Source: Chaetorhynchus papuensis
Taxonomy: Eukaryota > Chordata > Aves > Passeriformes > Rhipiduridae
Direction: 5' to 3'
DNA length: 64,000 nt
Assembly (NCBI GenBank): GCA_013396525.1
Contig: VWYX01000272.1
Coordinates: 705,825-769,824 of the forward strand
The translations under genes and the position numbers were made by a program. How positions within the stretch are numbered: position 1 is the first letter of the stretch; each line of letters opens with the position of its first letter. Below, one piece after another: positions 40,501 through 53,699 of the stretch. Below the pieces are notes generated by a model that did no database searches, was not told where the DNA came from, and was given only the letters and a program-made list of their open reading frames with translations.

Positions 40501-43500
40501 ATAATATCACACTATGCATTAACAAACATGTCCCTTCATTACTTTAACATTAATATAAGGGAAAGGTTGTTCTTTATTTTGCAGGTTTTGCATTTTGAAA
40601 ATACTAAAAAGTATTAATTATGCCCAATTGAAAATTGAGTAATTGCTAATGGCCACAAAGATGAAGAATTGTATTCTTCAAAGAAGACCTTCAGTAAATG
40701 GTTTATTTTAATTCTTTTATAAGCTGTGTAATGTATTTCTAGAGAAAACAGATGCTGACTATAACCAATAAGTACAGAAAAGACTATATAAAATATAGGA
40801 GCAAAGTATAAAAAACATCATAATGCTAGGAAGCAGTAACCCTCAATCCAGATTTGGGAATTATCAGAAGGTCACAGTGAAAGTGAAAACGAGAGGATAG
40901 TGCTGTGTTTACTTTTTAAAGGTATTTTTTATAGGTGAACACTATTAGTTCTCATTGATGCTTCCACTATTTTTCATTGCTCTATAATTCCTTCCTGAAA
41001 TTTCCATTTCCCCTAATCATTACAAATGTGTTTGTGCTTCAGTTCCTTGAAGCAGTCTGTGTATCCCTGTTTCTCTCTGAGTCAAAGCATTAACTGTCTC
41101 CTTCCCTCACACTGTGCTTAGTCATGGACACCTATTTGTGTCAGCAGTGTTCAGGTACAATTCGGGTTAAGGAAGGCACTGAAAGTAAAAAACACCACAG
41201 TGATCCCCAAAGGTACTCCAAGAAATATGGAAGAGTTGCACTGGGAAATCAAGCAACTGTTGCCACGTTTTCTGCTATGAAATTGTGGAAAAGGTGGCCA
41301 TGATGCCAAGTGGATGCAAAAGAAAATTCTCTATCAACAGATTTTTGAGGAAGTTGCCCTCAATTATGATTGTGCTGCACAAACACGGGGTTTCAAGGTT
41401 TCAGGCAAAGATTTTCAAAACAAGACTTGATTCATCATGCCTAATCTACATCCAAAATCACTGCTAATCTTGGAATAATAGCTCCTAATACAGCTAGTGA
41501 AGAATCTTGGTTATATCAAGCCATAGATTTTTGACTCAAAGCCATCTGAAAATGCTTGCTCTCTATTTACAGTAATCCAGTAATCTTTATTCACTTCAGT
41601 TCCTTATTCTCCCACAACTCCCTATTTCTGGAAGGATTCCAACAGTTAAAAAAAATACTACAGATTTATTTAAAACCCATTTTCCAAAATGTGCTGCAGT
41701 AATAGAAGGACTTTAATGAGGAACATCATTATGTGTTCAACAGAAAGCTTTCTCACTGATCTTGTCGCAAAAAAAAGAATCTTCCCCTCATTACTGGTGT
41801 CTTTCTGACTCAGCCAGGCTTTCATGTAAAAATAACACTAAGCTCGCAAACTTGTGGTGGAATGGCAGCTATATTAGACACAGTTTTATTACCACTTACC
41901 AGTTATTTTTAGAAACCACAGATCAGCTTTTAACTTGAGTGGCAGAGTAGCAAAGAGAAAGAATTGTTCATAGCTGGAATTTCTCTGAGGACATAGAGAA
42001 GTACCAACACTTAGGGGAGGTGGAAACAAAGGCTTCAAATGACAACTGGTATTAACCAAGGAGTATGTAAAACATCTCTATTGATTTTTTTGAATGAATT
42101 CCGTCAATTTGACAATATTTTAATTTTTGAAGTGCCGATCAAGAAACTTCTTAATGAAAAAACTTGCAAAAACTCTGTCAATTACTGAGGATCATGACAG
42201 CTGGGAACAGTGATAGATATGCTTGACATTGCACGCTCCTGAGTATGTGTTTTTAAAAAAATATATATTTTGTTTCTGCAAATTTGAATCTTAGTTCATC
42301 CAAAGTGCTCTGTATTGTACACAGTGACTTTGCTAAGCCCTGTCAGACACAGCAAAAATCAAAAGATGGCAATGTTCATGTTAAGAAGTCCTGTGGAACC
42401 CTTCCATTGCTTTCCAATTCTAAGATCTTTTCAGGATGCCATCAAGCTAACTGCCTGACAAAAAAGAACAGTCAAGAAAGGAAAACTCTAAGTATTTACA
42501 AGTATCTACTGGAGAAGTACAGTTGTTGGTGCTCTGAGCTCAAATAGAGGTGATTGCATTGTCTGGCAGGGATGAAAATATTGCTAGTACTACGAAGGAG
42601 AAGTAAATTAAAACCACAATTAAATAAAAATAAAAATGTTAGAGGTTCTCTAGACTGCAAAGAAAGAACCTTGTCAATTTTCCATCAGTCAGTACAGTTG
42701 GTGATATAAAATAAATGAGCATATTCTAAACCAAAATACTGAAGAATGAATTAATTAATAAAATCTATTCCTTAGCATAATGTTCTTTGTAGTGTTCATG
42801 GTTTACTCAACATAGGGCTGCTTGAAAATTTAACTTCTATTGTTTTCTCTCTCTCTATGAAAAAAAGGTATCGCTTTTTCTTTAACAAGAAAATTTTAAA
42901 TTTCTTGGCTCATATATTTAGAATTTATTTGGTTTTTTTGTGCTTAATGCTATGTTCCTAACTTGGATTTTAATCTAGAGTACAGGCTGTCTATCTGAAG
43001 GCTTCCTGAGCTCCTACAAATGTTAGCGACATAGTTTGAATATTTTCTGAAGAAAATATGTTACTGATATTTTGGTGCTTAATGATAGACTTGAGGGTCT
43101 GAATAAAGACAAGGTTGTTAAATTATCTCAAAGAAATAAACTAATGTAAATGTTGTACTAATCATGATGTTTTTATACTAACAATTAGGAACTAAAAAAT
43201 AAACCCAGACACACTCATTCTTGAGAAAATTAGTATAAAGGCATAAAGATAGTAGCTGCTGTGGAGCAATCATTCTGATTAATCAATAGGCATTTAATGA
43301 TAGAACCGTAAGTTAAGAACCTGACTGACTCAAAAATGTAAAAAAGAATTTAAAAACAGCAAAGAAATTTTCCATTGCTGTTATCTATTGTTGATGTAAT
43401 TTTGGATTGTGTTTGGGATGATATTGGCTGGTTGATGGCATTTGAACATGTGTGGATAGAACAAACAAATATTAAGCCCTGCCTCTTCTCCATTTTCCTT

Positions 43501-44758
43501 CCTAGAGATTAAATATTGTATAATGCAAAGATAAATTTTTAAACCCCCTAACCTCCTAATTCGATGTAGTCAATGTAGCAGTGCTGACTCTCAGTTACGT
43601 GCTTTGTGAGCACCCCAAACAGCCCCCAACTCACGTCTCCTTCCTCTTATTTCTCTTAGCCTTGATTTTCCTATTTTAGCATAACCCAATACATCTCTCA
43701 ACCCTCTCAGACATCTTCTGTCATTCTCACCCTCAGATGTTTAGACAAGACTTCTTATCAAGACTTCTTTTCCTTCCTGACACAGATCCTTATCTTAATT
43801 GATAGCATGTTTTCTCATATACCCTATCCCCATGGGCTGTGATTACTTTTCTTGGCTGACAGGTACATCAAAAAGGAGCTGAGTCTGGAGTGTGAAAGAC
43901 ACAGATGTGTTTAGAGCAGCACAGGAAGAAGAAGTAGAAAGGGAGATATTCTACAGACAGAAGAGACTTGTGGAGTAGGGAGTTGAAGCAAAGACAAGGA
44001 GAAGCTGAGCAGAATAAAAAAGTGGCGCTGTCATCTGAGAGTACATGAAGATGGAAGAGGGCAGCCTGACTTGGTTTCCTGTTGATGCCAGTTACAGCAA
44101 CATGCAATTAAATTAACAGGTGACTTCCTTCATTTGTCTAAATGCAAACTTCAGAATTACATTCCTCACATAAAGTTCACTTGGGTGTTCTTCAGAACAG
44201 TTGGACACCTCCATCAAAAACCCCTTTACCAAGACTGAAACTTGTGTAGTTAGGGTGCTGAACAAGAATTAGAAATCAGAGACCAGTTTGAAGGTTTCTT
44301 GTTGCCTTGAAACTGGAGAATATCAAACCCCGGTTTATGTTGGTTTAAAATAAAGGGTGTGTTAAAAAAGAAATGTGAAATGGGGGACTCAGTTTTCAAG
44401 AGCACATGTGAGCTCAGTTTTCATGAGAGTTATGACTGTGTAGAACTTAAAACCTTGATGCCTTAGATCCAATGCCTCAAGTTTCTAGCACAGACACTTT
44501 TATTCATCCTTGCGAGCCTACTCTAAATGAGACTGCTAGGACTAAGGACTCAGATTTGTTGGATTTTTTAAAACTTAAATCCCTTTAAGAACTTATCTGC
44601 TCACCTAAAAATGTCAACGATATTTCATGTCAGGATTGACTTGAAAACTGAATTGGCTTTTCACACAGAGCAGAGAAAGCCTTTATGTAAGTGATCCTGC
44701 TGTACCTGGTTTTGTGATGTCTTGGTGACTGGTGATATCTTAAGTGGCCCTTGAATGT
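37576..44758. other. Non-coding stretch, nothing recognised
   Basis: The sequence is AT-rich with no gene or transposon recognised. Open frames (maximum 87 codons) carry no motif. A purine-rich patch lies at about 43885-44030. Confidence 0.5.
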
Positions 44759-44814
44759 GTGGGTTGGACCTGATGACCCCTCAAGGCCTAAACTCAACCA
44801 TTTGTGATTCAGAG
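44759..44814 (+). mobile_element. CR1 LINE 3' tail, very short
   Basis: 'gtgggttggacctgatgac' (44759-44777), then a diverged caaggcctaaactcaacca block (44782-44800) and a gtgattcagaga tail. Together these match the last ~60 bp of CR1, where the element ends in a short ATTCTRTG-type microsatellite. Strong 5' truncation is normal for CR1. Confidence 0.72.
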
Positions 44815-45645
44815 ATACTTTAGAAAGGTTGTAATCCATGGTGGCAAGGAGAGGTATCCGTTCTCTGTTTGGGTGAGTGTTTAGGCCCTGTTGTTACAGA
44901 CACCCCAGGAAGATCCCTGATTTCAGTACTTGCCTGCATGGGACAAAAGGAGTTCTCAGAAATGGTCCTTGGCCTGAGCTGAACAATTATCCATGATAAG
45001 GCCAAAAATTGTAAGCTGGGAAATTGCTTCCTTTTTTTTAATTTTAAATAAGTTCTTTTTCATAAGAAATAAGGGGATTCCTGCAGATATATTCAAAGAT
45101 TAAAAAAAAAACAGTAGGCATGTAAACCAGCTGTCCCATACAAGTGTTTGTTTCTGTTAATTAGCCAATATTGGGATGTCGTTATGGTTACCAAAGAGCT
45201 GAAGATAAGCAGGGAGGAAGATGTATATTATTTTTTTTTTCTCTTAAGGGAAAATGACAGAACATAAACATTTTACAAAACTTTTCATTCCTGGTTACAA
45301 GAGTTGCCTGAAATTCAAAAGCCTCAAGAACTAATTAATTTTCTGTGCTCCTTCACTTTTTAAATTGGAAATCTCTCTGCTAATATAAGCAGTTTTGAAA
45401 CTGTGTAAGTTATTTTATAACTTTCAAGAGTAGTAATTCAAAAGTAGCTAAAAGACCTGTTACAGTGAGTCTGTAATTAAAATTTAACAGTAAAACCCCC
45501 AAAACCAATTTTCATAATTTTGCATCAGAACTAGTAGAATGACCTAAAATTCCATTTCTAGCTTACCATGTCCTGTTTCAAGAGCAGTCTTAACATCTGC
45601 CAAAACATTCATAAAATGAGGCACTTTGATCAGAGTAATTGCATA
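44815..45645. other. Non-coding stretch, nothing recognised
   Basis: An A10 run (45102-45111) and a T10 run (45231-45240) are the only distinctive strings. No gene or repeat family is recognised. Confidence 0.5.
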
Positions 45646-45759
45646 TTCTCTGCGCATTTGATAAGCTTATATATATAAGTTCATATAAGAGCATATAAGA
45701 ACATATATATATGTTCTTTTATACATGTATATATATATGTTCTCTGCACATTTGATAAG
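45646..45759. repeat. Direct repeats flanking AT-rich palindromes
   Basis: A 20-bp string at 45646-45665 (ttctctgcgcatttgataag) recurs at 45740-45759 with a single change (g to a). Between them are a perfect 14-bp palindrome at 45666-45679 and a perfect 22-bp palindrome at 45697-45718 built on an (AT)n core, then another (TA)n stretch at 45728-45738. Such sequences can extrude hairpins or cruciforms. Confidence 0.85.
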
Positions 45760-47585
45760 TTGATACATGTTTATACTATGTGTAAACACCATATGACAAG
45801 TCATATTAAATATCACTAATACCATAGGTTTTTTGGAGCAGGAGAGTTTTAATAAACAAAAGGGTTACACTTCAATGTGCTAGCCCAGACCCAGCAACCT
45901 ACAGAATACACAGGATTCAAGGCACCACTGCACATGGCCCAGTGATTTCTCTGCTATTGATTCCCCCAGGTGTTACTGACTGAATAAAAGTCACCAATTT
46001 GTTGTGGAGAGCCTGCATGTGAAGTCTCTGGGTTTCTCAAACCAGCTGCTGAATCCATGTTGGGAGGGGTGGCTGTTGGACTCCAGGAAATGGTCAGCCA
46101 GGCGAGGCAGAGAGGAGAAATAAAGAGGCACAGAAAAACCCATAGGAAAGGGACACATTTTGTGGAGAACAGGCAAAATGAAATGATGTGTCCGGGAGCT
46201 TAGAGGCTGTGCAAGACAGAAAAATAAGGCAAACCAGACCCTGCTCCCGTGACCTGAACATAAAATAGTTCTCACTTCTCCTAGTTTTTCACCTCAAATG
46301 TTTTCCTCTAATAGATCATTTTTTTCTTCTTGAGAAAATGCAATGAAGAGAAGTTTTATGTAACTAGTATCAGAAACCATTTAATCCTAACAAAAACCTA
46401 GACTAATCCTTGATATTCTTCACTCTTTTTATTTTTAGGAAGCATTTTTCCACCTGCCATCAAACATCAATATAGATGTCAATGTTATCAGGTTCAAAAT
46501 ATCCATTCACTTCATTTTCCTGAATAGTCTTGCCATGACTGCCATTGTTTCTGTTGCAGAAAGAGTCTGGTTGAGGATGGTTCTTTCTGTGATGTATCAC
46601 AGAATGTCAGGTAACTTCAACAGGCATCAGCACTGTGGGGGATTAAATTAGTAGTGATATGTTCATGCAGTTTGAGGATCTGTGGTAGTGTCAACTCTCC
46701 CTTTGACATCACTGGCAGAGCAAACCTAACCTCAGAGGACAAAAGAGACTGTTCTGAGGCTCAGTGTTAGCATGAATGCCACCTCTCTCCATCAGAACAG
46801 CCTGCACGGCTGTATAATCAGTTTATAAAGACACAGCAGCCTGTTTAATCACACCCAGTGTCAATGCCGGCATTTGACTTGGTCGTGTAGATCCCCAAAA
46901 GATTAGAGCTCGTTTTGTTCATGGCAGGATTTCAATGCACGGACAGCTCTATAAATATTCCCACAAAGCTAAACTGTCTTAAGAGGCTGCTTTGAACTTT
47001 CAGGTGGTGCAAGATGATGTCACAGCACTTAAAACTAGCTAAAAGCAGGGATTGTGAGGGGGGAATAAAGGAAAATATTTCAGGAAAAATCCAAGACTGC
47101 AGTTTTAAAAGTAACAGTAAACCTCAAGGGGCAGGAAAGATGATCTTTTCAAAAGAATGGATTGAAACAACCCATGGATTTATTTGGGGAGAGTCAATTA
47201 TCACCCATTCTTCTACTCAGACCGAAACCTAAAGTCCTTACACATTTTCATTTTTGTTTTCAAATGCCTTCCTCAAAGGCTTTAAGTGAGTTCTTCAAAA
47301 GGGAAACAAAGAGAGCAGATACTTGTTTTCTCTTTCTGTATGAAAGTGTATAGTATTATTGGGATGCAAAAAAATAATGTCAGTATGAGTACATGTGCTA
47401 GAACACAGAAATCTATTCACCAGTGACCCTTTAACACACATCTATCAGTACCATGTCAATTGTTTGTCAGCATTTTGAAAGTATCAGAAGTCTATATAAC
47501 CAGTAATGAAAATTGTAATTCTAGGCATGTAAATTATTCAAACATTTGACTGACTTTCTCAGAAGGGAAAAGATGAATAGCAAAA
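45760..47585. other. Non-coding stretch up to the assembly gap
   Basis: No gene or repeat family is recognised. A 94-codon minus frame at 45991-46275 has no known motif. AATAAA at about 45983 lies in an otherwise unremarkable context. Confidence 0.5.
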
Positions 47586-47940
47586 NNNNNNNNNNNNNNN
47601 NNNNNNNNNNNNNNNNNNNNNNNNNNNNNNNNNNNNNNNNNNNNNNNNNNNNNNNNNNNNNNNNNNNNNNNNNNNNNNNNNNNNNNNNNNNNNNNNNNNN
47701 NNNNNNNNNNNNNNNNNNNNNNNNNNNNNNNNNNNNNNNNNNNNNNNNNNNNNNNNNNNNNNNNNNNNNNNNNNNNNNNNNNNNNNNNNNNNNNNNNNNN
47801 NNNNNNNNNNNNNNNNNNNNNNNNNNNNNNNNNNNNNNNNNNNNNNNNNNNNNNNNNNNNNNNNNNNNNNNNNNNNNNNNNNNNNNNNNNNNNNNNNNNN
47901 NNNNNNNNNNNNNNNNNNNNNNNNNNNNNNNNNNNNNNNN
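47586..47940. other. Assembly gap, 355 N
   Basis: There are 355 consecutive N. The left edge reads atagcaaaa and the right edge atataataaaagt, both AT-rich. Apparent open frames of 135-183 codons crossing this region are artefacts of the N run. Confidence 0.99.
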
Positions 47941-48854
47941 ATATAATAAAAGTAAAAATAGAACAAACAGAAATAGAATATCTTTGAGATTCAATAAATT
48001 TCCTAAGATTAACATTTTGTAGTTATGATACAGATTTTTTTTCAAAATGTCTGTTTCATTAACGTGGTCCAAAGTTGAATGAAAAGAAAGTATAAAAAAC
48101 CAGATTTATTGTAAGACATCAATGAAGAACATCTGCACCATACAGTTACACTAGAGCTCTACTTTCAGTCTACAAACTGTCCTACTGGGGGAAGTAGTCT
48201 AGTGATATTTTTTGCATTCAGCTTTGACTGTTTTATTATTTTGAACATATAAATGTTTTCTACATACTAGTGTTAACTTTTCTTTAGTCGTTTGTATTTT
48301 CATCCTCCCTTGAATTACATAATTCCCAAGTTTGAAGTTGACCAGTTTCTTCAAGGAAAGAAAAAACCTAAAATGCAAAGAAAATATCATGGAACCCAGT
48401 GCAAGTAGAAATTTATGTAAGCATTATATCCTTTCTAAACATACCTGGGAGGATTTTTTTTATCTGGATAAACACAATAAATATTGGTATGAACATCTGC
48501 TGAGAGACCTCCTCAAATCCCGGAACTCTTTGTCTTCTGCTTTCTACTGTTCTTTCCTGGCCTTTATGGCCAGAATATATTGATACTTCTGTCTAGACAG
48601 GAGGTAGTTACAGAACTACCACAGGGAACAGAGCTCAAACATGTAAGGCACTCTCAGGGGTAAAAGTAAAAGGAAAAATCCAAAACTTCAGTAACTGAAT
48701 AAAACAAAAAAAACCCACTACATCCTTCCAAACCTTTTTATATTACTATTACTTACTGAAATTTAAGACACAGAAAGGAATAATAATGAGAAACATGTAA
48801 AGCACAGCAAATCCATGGACACTTTCTGCCTGATTAATTCACAACTCATAAAAT
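47941..48854. other. Non-coding stretch between gap and CR1
   Basis: AT-rich, with no gene or repeat recognised. Frames of 83 codons or fewer are chance-like. Confidence 0.5.
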
Positions 48855-49430
48855 TATTAAATGGGTTTTTTTGGAAGGGACCTTAAAGATCATCTAGTTC
48901 CAACAGCCCCTGTGATGGACATGTTGTGGACACCTCCCACCAGACCAGATTGCTGAAAGGCCCATCCATCCTGGCCTTGAACACTCCCAGGGATGATGCA
49001 GCCACAGCTTCTCTGGGCAACCTGGTCCAGTGCCTCCACACCCTCACAAGTAAAGAATTCCTTCCTTACATCTGACCTAAACCAACCCTCTTTCAGTTTA
49101 AAGCAATTCCCTCTTCTCTAACCACTACATGCCCTTGTCAAAAGTCCCACTCCAACTTTCCTGTAAGGCCCCTTTCAGTAGTGGAATGCTGCTTTAAGAT
49201 GTCCCCAGAGCCTCCTCTTCTCCAGGCTGAACAATCCCAACCTTCTCAGCCTGTCCTCACATGGAAGTCACTCCAGTCCAATGATCGTCTTTGTGGCCTC
49301 CTACGGACTCATTCCAAAAGGTCCACACCTTTCTTGTATTGGGGGGCCCCAGAGCTGGGTGCAGCACTCCAGGTGGGGTCTCACAAGGGCAGAGTAGACG
49401 GGGAGAATCCCCTCCCTCAAACAGTTTATG
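48855..49430 (-). mobile_element. CR1 LINE, 3' part, minus strand
   Basis: From low to high coordinates the plus strand reads the reverse complement of a CR1 3' end. 'ggaagggaccttaaagat' (48873-48890) is followed by the 3' untranslated blocks, including 'ggcaacctggtccagtgcc' (49016-49034) and 'cctcctcttctccaggctga' (49210-49229). The inner end is 'agctgggtgcagcactccag' (49352-49371). The minus frame near 49430-49300 carries the CR1 ORF2 C-terminal segment YSALVRPHLECC. It is less diverged than the copy at 1268-2478, so probably a younger subfamily. It is truncated at the 5' side, contains only the last part of ORF2, and is inactive. The upper boundary is approximate. Confidence 0.93.
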
Positions 49431-51895
49431 GCATCCTGTGAAAGCCTTAAGAAGGTGGAAAATGTGAATTGTCCCCATAAACTTTCTGCTTTCTGAGAGA
49501 GAAGCCAAATAACCTCATAATGCATCTTACAAATTAGATGTGTTTGATTTTGTTGGTTTGGGCCAACTGAGAAATAAAACTTTCAAATCTCCTAGCAGTT
49601 GAAATCAAGATAATTTTTAAAAAGGTAACAAAGGAGAAATACAGTACATATTTACAGGATTCTCCCCAGAAAGATTTCAGGTTATTTGTTCTTCGTTCTG
49701 TTAAACAAAGAGAAAAAATCACAACTAATATTACAGCTCATGTGAATTTAATACCAATATGCAGTGATTTCAAAGTGTTTATGCCCAAGTGGTTATGATA
49801 TGAATCGGACTAACATGAGCATTCCAGGGTCTTCTTATTTTAATGATAATGAAAAGGTTTTCCTTTATCCAAAAGGAACACCGTAAATTCAATGGTGCGT
49901 GTGCCTTGGTTTTGATCTTTACAAGGCTGAAGCTGTCACTGTTTGGTAGTGGCAGCAGGAGCTCAGGCCAGGCTTCTCCCTTTCTGCAGTCCAGTCTCTC
50001 AGAGCAGCAGAAGCACAAATTCCCCCTGGCATGTCAGTCACTTGATTTGTCAGACAGCAGAGTGCTCTTTTTCTGGACATGCAGGGCAGGACTTTCCCTT
50101 ATGTCCTGTCCCTAATTTGAGTGCTTCTGAAAGGGCAATGAGAATGTAACTGAGTGTTTTTGCCAAATACAAGTCAATCACAAAGTTCCAGTGAAGGCCA
50201 AGCACAGAAGATTCAGTTCTACACTTCTTGCACCTATCGTTAGTTGTGTCACTGTCCAGTAATGTATTGTGTCAGATATCTACTACTGTCATCATATTAT
50301 TGTAATAAGAAGAAAAGAAATCAAAAGGGCGGATTTCTGTTTGTTTTTCAGGAAAATTATTTGCTTTATTCCCCTATCCACTACTGACCCTGTTCAGATA
50401 TATGATACCAGACTATGTCTTTCCCCTCCCCTCATATTACTTTACACAGGAGGGTTTCTACAGCTGGAAACTGTACATTGCAATTCGGTGTATGAGTTTC
50501 TACCTTGATTCCACCTACCAAATACAAGCCCACAGTTTGCCTAAAAGCACTTTGAAATCTACAAGCTTTTTGTATAATTCATGGCTATTGGGCATACTGA
50601 TGAGTATGAACGGATATTGTTTTGAAACAGTGACTGGTGTTGGGCATAGTATATGTGTGAGCAAAAACTTGCACTGATTTTTGAAAGAACTATTCCATCT
50701 TAGTCCAGTGAGAAGTCCAGGTTGCCCAATGAATGGCAGATTGTTGAAAACAAGGAGTCCGATGGAAAAAGGATTGCCACAACCATGCTTTTATTATTTT
50801 ATTTCTTCTCTAGAAATCCACTACCAGCCATTATTTGACCTCTTTTCCCTCTGCTCTGGAATAGAAAACAGGCCTTGCAGTCACTGTGATCCCTCAGGTC
50901 AATTGGCCACTTCGTGGTGCTGTAGAAGCAGCATTTCACTGATTTATGGGAAGATCCTGCTGCTTGTGAGGGGAAAAGGATATAAGGGGGGGAATAAAAT
51001 TTGAATGGGAAAAAGTCGCCCATCTGTATGGAGAAGGAACCTGGTCTAAGCTTTTGAGTACCCTGGTCTAGTGGAAGGTCTGGGGAAGCAGTGGTCAAGG
51101 TGATAATTTATTTCCTTCTTCTTCTCCTTTAGTCTGATCTGGTTCAAGGCAGGAAAAATGGCAGAAATAAAGCTCCAGGAGTAGGATCTACTGTGAACAT
51201 GCCCCTTCCAACCAGCAGAGCTTCTCTGCCTAATTGCCAGAGTTGCCACACTGCCCTACACAGGGAAGCCTGCTGTTGGTCTTCTGTCTGACTTACAGGC
51301 ATAGGACACCATGAAGCTGACCGGAAAAGAAGTGTTTCTGTAAATTATTATGATTTATTTGACAACAACAATCAAGTTGCGCAACCCCAAACTTTGCTTA
51401 TTCAATATTTAAAAACACAGCAGTAAATGCAAACTGTAAATCACAATCAATCTTTTTGCTAGTCTGGTGGATTCTTCAGAATTTGATAATCGCAATGGTC
51501 CCAAATGAGCAGAAGACCAAGAAGGATAAAAAATGCATGTTTACATGTAAAAATTATACCTCATTCAGCCTGCGAATTGAAATGAGAAAAAGGAACTTGA
51601 GCAAATGAGGCTTCCTCAGTGACATCATTAAGTGCTCAAACACATAAGTGCCTGACTAGGGAATTAAGTCTCTTCATTATATTCTTCCACGTATTTTTAG
51701 AAGTTCAAGACTATGACTGGAGGGAAGCAAAAATACCCAGTAAATTGTCCTTGCATGTTCCAGGATTCCTCAAGAGTCTGTGTGAAGTTTTTTTTCTGTA
51801 AGAGTGATTATGAGAAATCTCTAGTATTGAAGAGTACTTACACTGAGGTTACTCAACCCACAGACCTCCCCACTTGCGCAAAGACAGTCTGAGAT

Positions 51896-51914
51896 AAAAA
51901 AAAAAAAAAAAAAA
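51896..51914. repeat. Poly(A) run, 19 bases
   Basis: There are 19 consecutive A residues, with no SINE or processed-gene body recognised upstream. Confidence 0.9.
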
Positions 51915-52867
51915 GTTTGATCCATTTTCTGGAAGTAAAATAGAAGTTTCATGTTTCATTGAATATAAGGTGTCTACCTTATGTGAGAGCTGAATCTTGT
52001 TTCTTGGTCCTGGCCAGCAAGGCCACTGCAAACACTGACATTTTCTAAGGTTTGCTAGCTTGGTTTCTGTTATAGCAACAAAAAATGCAGACCAGCCAAC
52101 TTGATGGAACTCAAAGGCTGCTAGAGAAATGAGACAAAAAGATCCAGTTCTATTCCTGAGGCTGACATGAGTGACAATGTATTTGTCCAAAGAAGAAGAA
52201 CATATTTTAAGAAGTTATTTTAGTACAAGCCTGGTTCCATCCAAGAGCACAGTAATACAGGCTTTACCTGAATAAGAACTTCACACACATTGGTTTGGGA
52301 TATGTGTGTAACAAATTGGTGGCACAGGACCATATGTTCTTGTTCAAACCCCTATATTCTGTATTCTGGTATCCACATTCCAATACATGCTAACTTCAGT
52401 AGAAGCACAATTATTCCCTAGAAATAATTAATTTCCTTCCAGTTCTTTTACTGCAAAATATTTACTGTATTTTTCTCTCATGGAACATAACATTAAGTAT
52501 TTCCTCCCGCTAGAAATTCTGCAGTTCCTAGGACCACCTGCATATAAAAAAATTTCATCCCTTCCTCCTCATACTCCCAAGTATTCAAGTACAAGCGCCT
52601 GCTTTTTTACTTTGAAAGAGAATTTTACAGAGAGTATTGTTCTACTATTAGTCTGCAGTGTACTCCACCCTTTTGATCTTGGCTCACTCAACCTGACTGC
52701 TTATATTCCACACAAGATGCTAAAGAATTATGGATCCATTTTGGGCAACAGATGTTACATGTTGGTCTTTTGATGTGAATTATAGGTGCAATACTGATGC
52801 TACTTTTGCTTTATGGCTCCTAGGAGTGATTCCCAGATCTTGAATCTGAAAACATGCTCTGGCCATA

Positions 52868-52892
52868 TCCTTGTTCTCTGTGAGAACAAGGA
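52868..52892. other. Perfect 11-bp hairpin, 3-nt loop
   Basis: tccttgttctc at 52868-52878 pairs exactly with gagaacaagga at 52882-52892 around the loop tgt. This is too short for a microRNA precursor. No role is implied by its surroundings. Confidence 0.75.
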
Positions 52893-53660
52893 ACAGATTT
52901 GCAGCATCTTCCCTCCCACAAATCTTATTTAGTACATAAAACCAGTGCTCAAGAAGAATGCCATTATGGGCACAGTCAGGTACTGATCTGGATGATTATA
53001 AGGAATTTGGCTGCTTAGCAGAAAGGACACTGCTGTAGACATCAAAAAGAAAGCCCACACCTAGTTTAAGTAAATTATTTTTTGTTGCTTTCTGTAGTGC
53101 TAATCTTAGGTCTTAAAGTTGAGCAGTTTCTTAACTCTGCTAACTGAGTTTAGTGTGTGAAGGTGCATGAGTCACTGAATGAAGAATTGCAACATAAGGG
53201 TAAGAGAAGATCCAGATTTAACAGAGCACACTGAATACTTATTTATCTGAAGCTCAGAAATTAGTAATAATTTGTATGAATGGAAAAGCCCTCTGAAAGA
53301 ATTTCTCATAGTACATAGACTCTGAAGACTTATTTGTTCCATCAGCTTGACACTTCTTTCAGAAGACAAAAACAAAGCAAAAAGCAAATTGAAGCACTGC
53401 TAATACCTGCCAGTTTATTGCTTCTGGAAATGGCTTTATCCTAATGCCAGCCGAAGAAGGTGGATTGAGCTTGTGTGTTCATGTTTAGAAATATCAAAAG
53501 ACTTGTGTTCAGCTTATGTAAACTACATTAATAGACGTTTGGAGTATTGCTTAAGCAGATTTGTAGTGCAATGAGAGAAGATAATTCACACAGGGAAGGT
53601 TGAGAATAGCACCTTGATTGCTACTGAAAGGCAGCCATTATGATGAATGTGAATTTTGCC

Positions 53661-53699
53661 TTCTTTTATAAGAAGTTACTGTTCTTTTATAAGTTACTG
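53661..53699. repeat. Tandem duplication of about 18-21 bp
   Basis: ttcttttataagaagttactg (53661-53681) is followed directly by a copy lacking three bases (53682-53699), the signature of a replication-slippage duplication. Confidence 0.8.

Noticed and set aside
47521..48072. Open frames of 135-183 codons across the gap
   Set aside because: They consist mostly of unknown residues translated from the N run.
51061..51079. 18-19 bp resembling the CR1 3' region (cctggtctagtggaaggt)
   Set aside because: The similarity stops immediately after this string and no CR1 end follows, so it is too short to call.
52868..52892. Hairpin as a microRNA precursor
   Set aside because: An 11-bp stem with a 3-nt loop is far too short for a microRNA hairpin.
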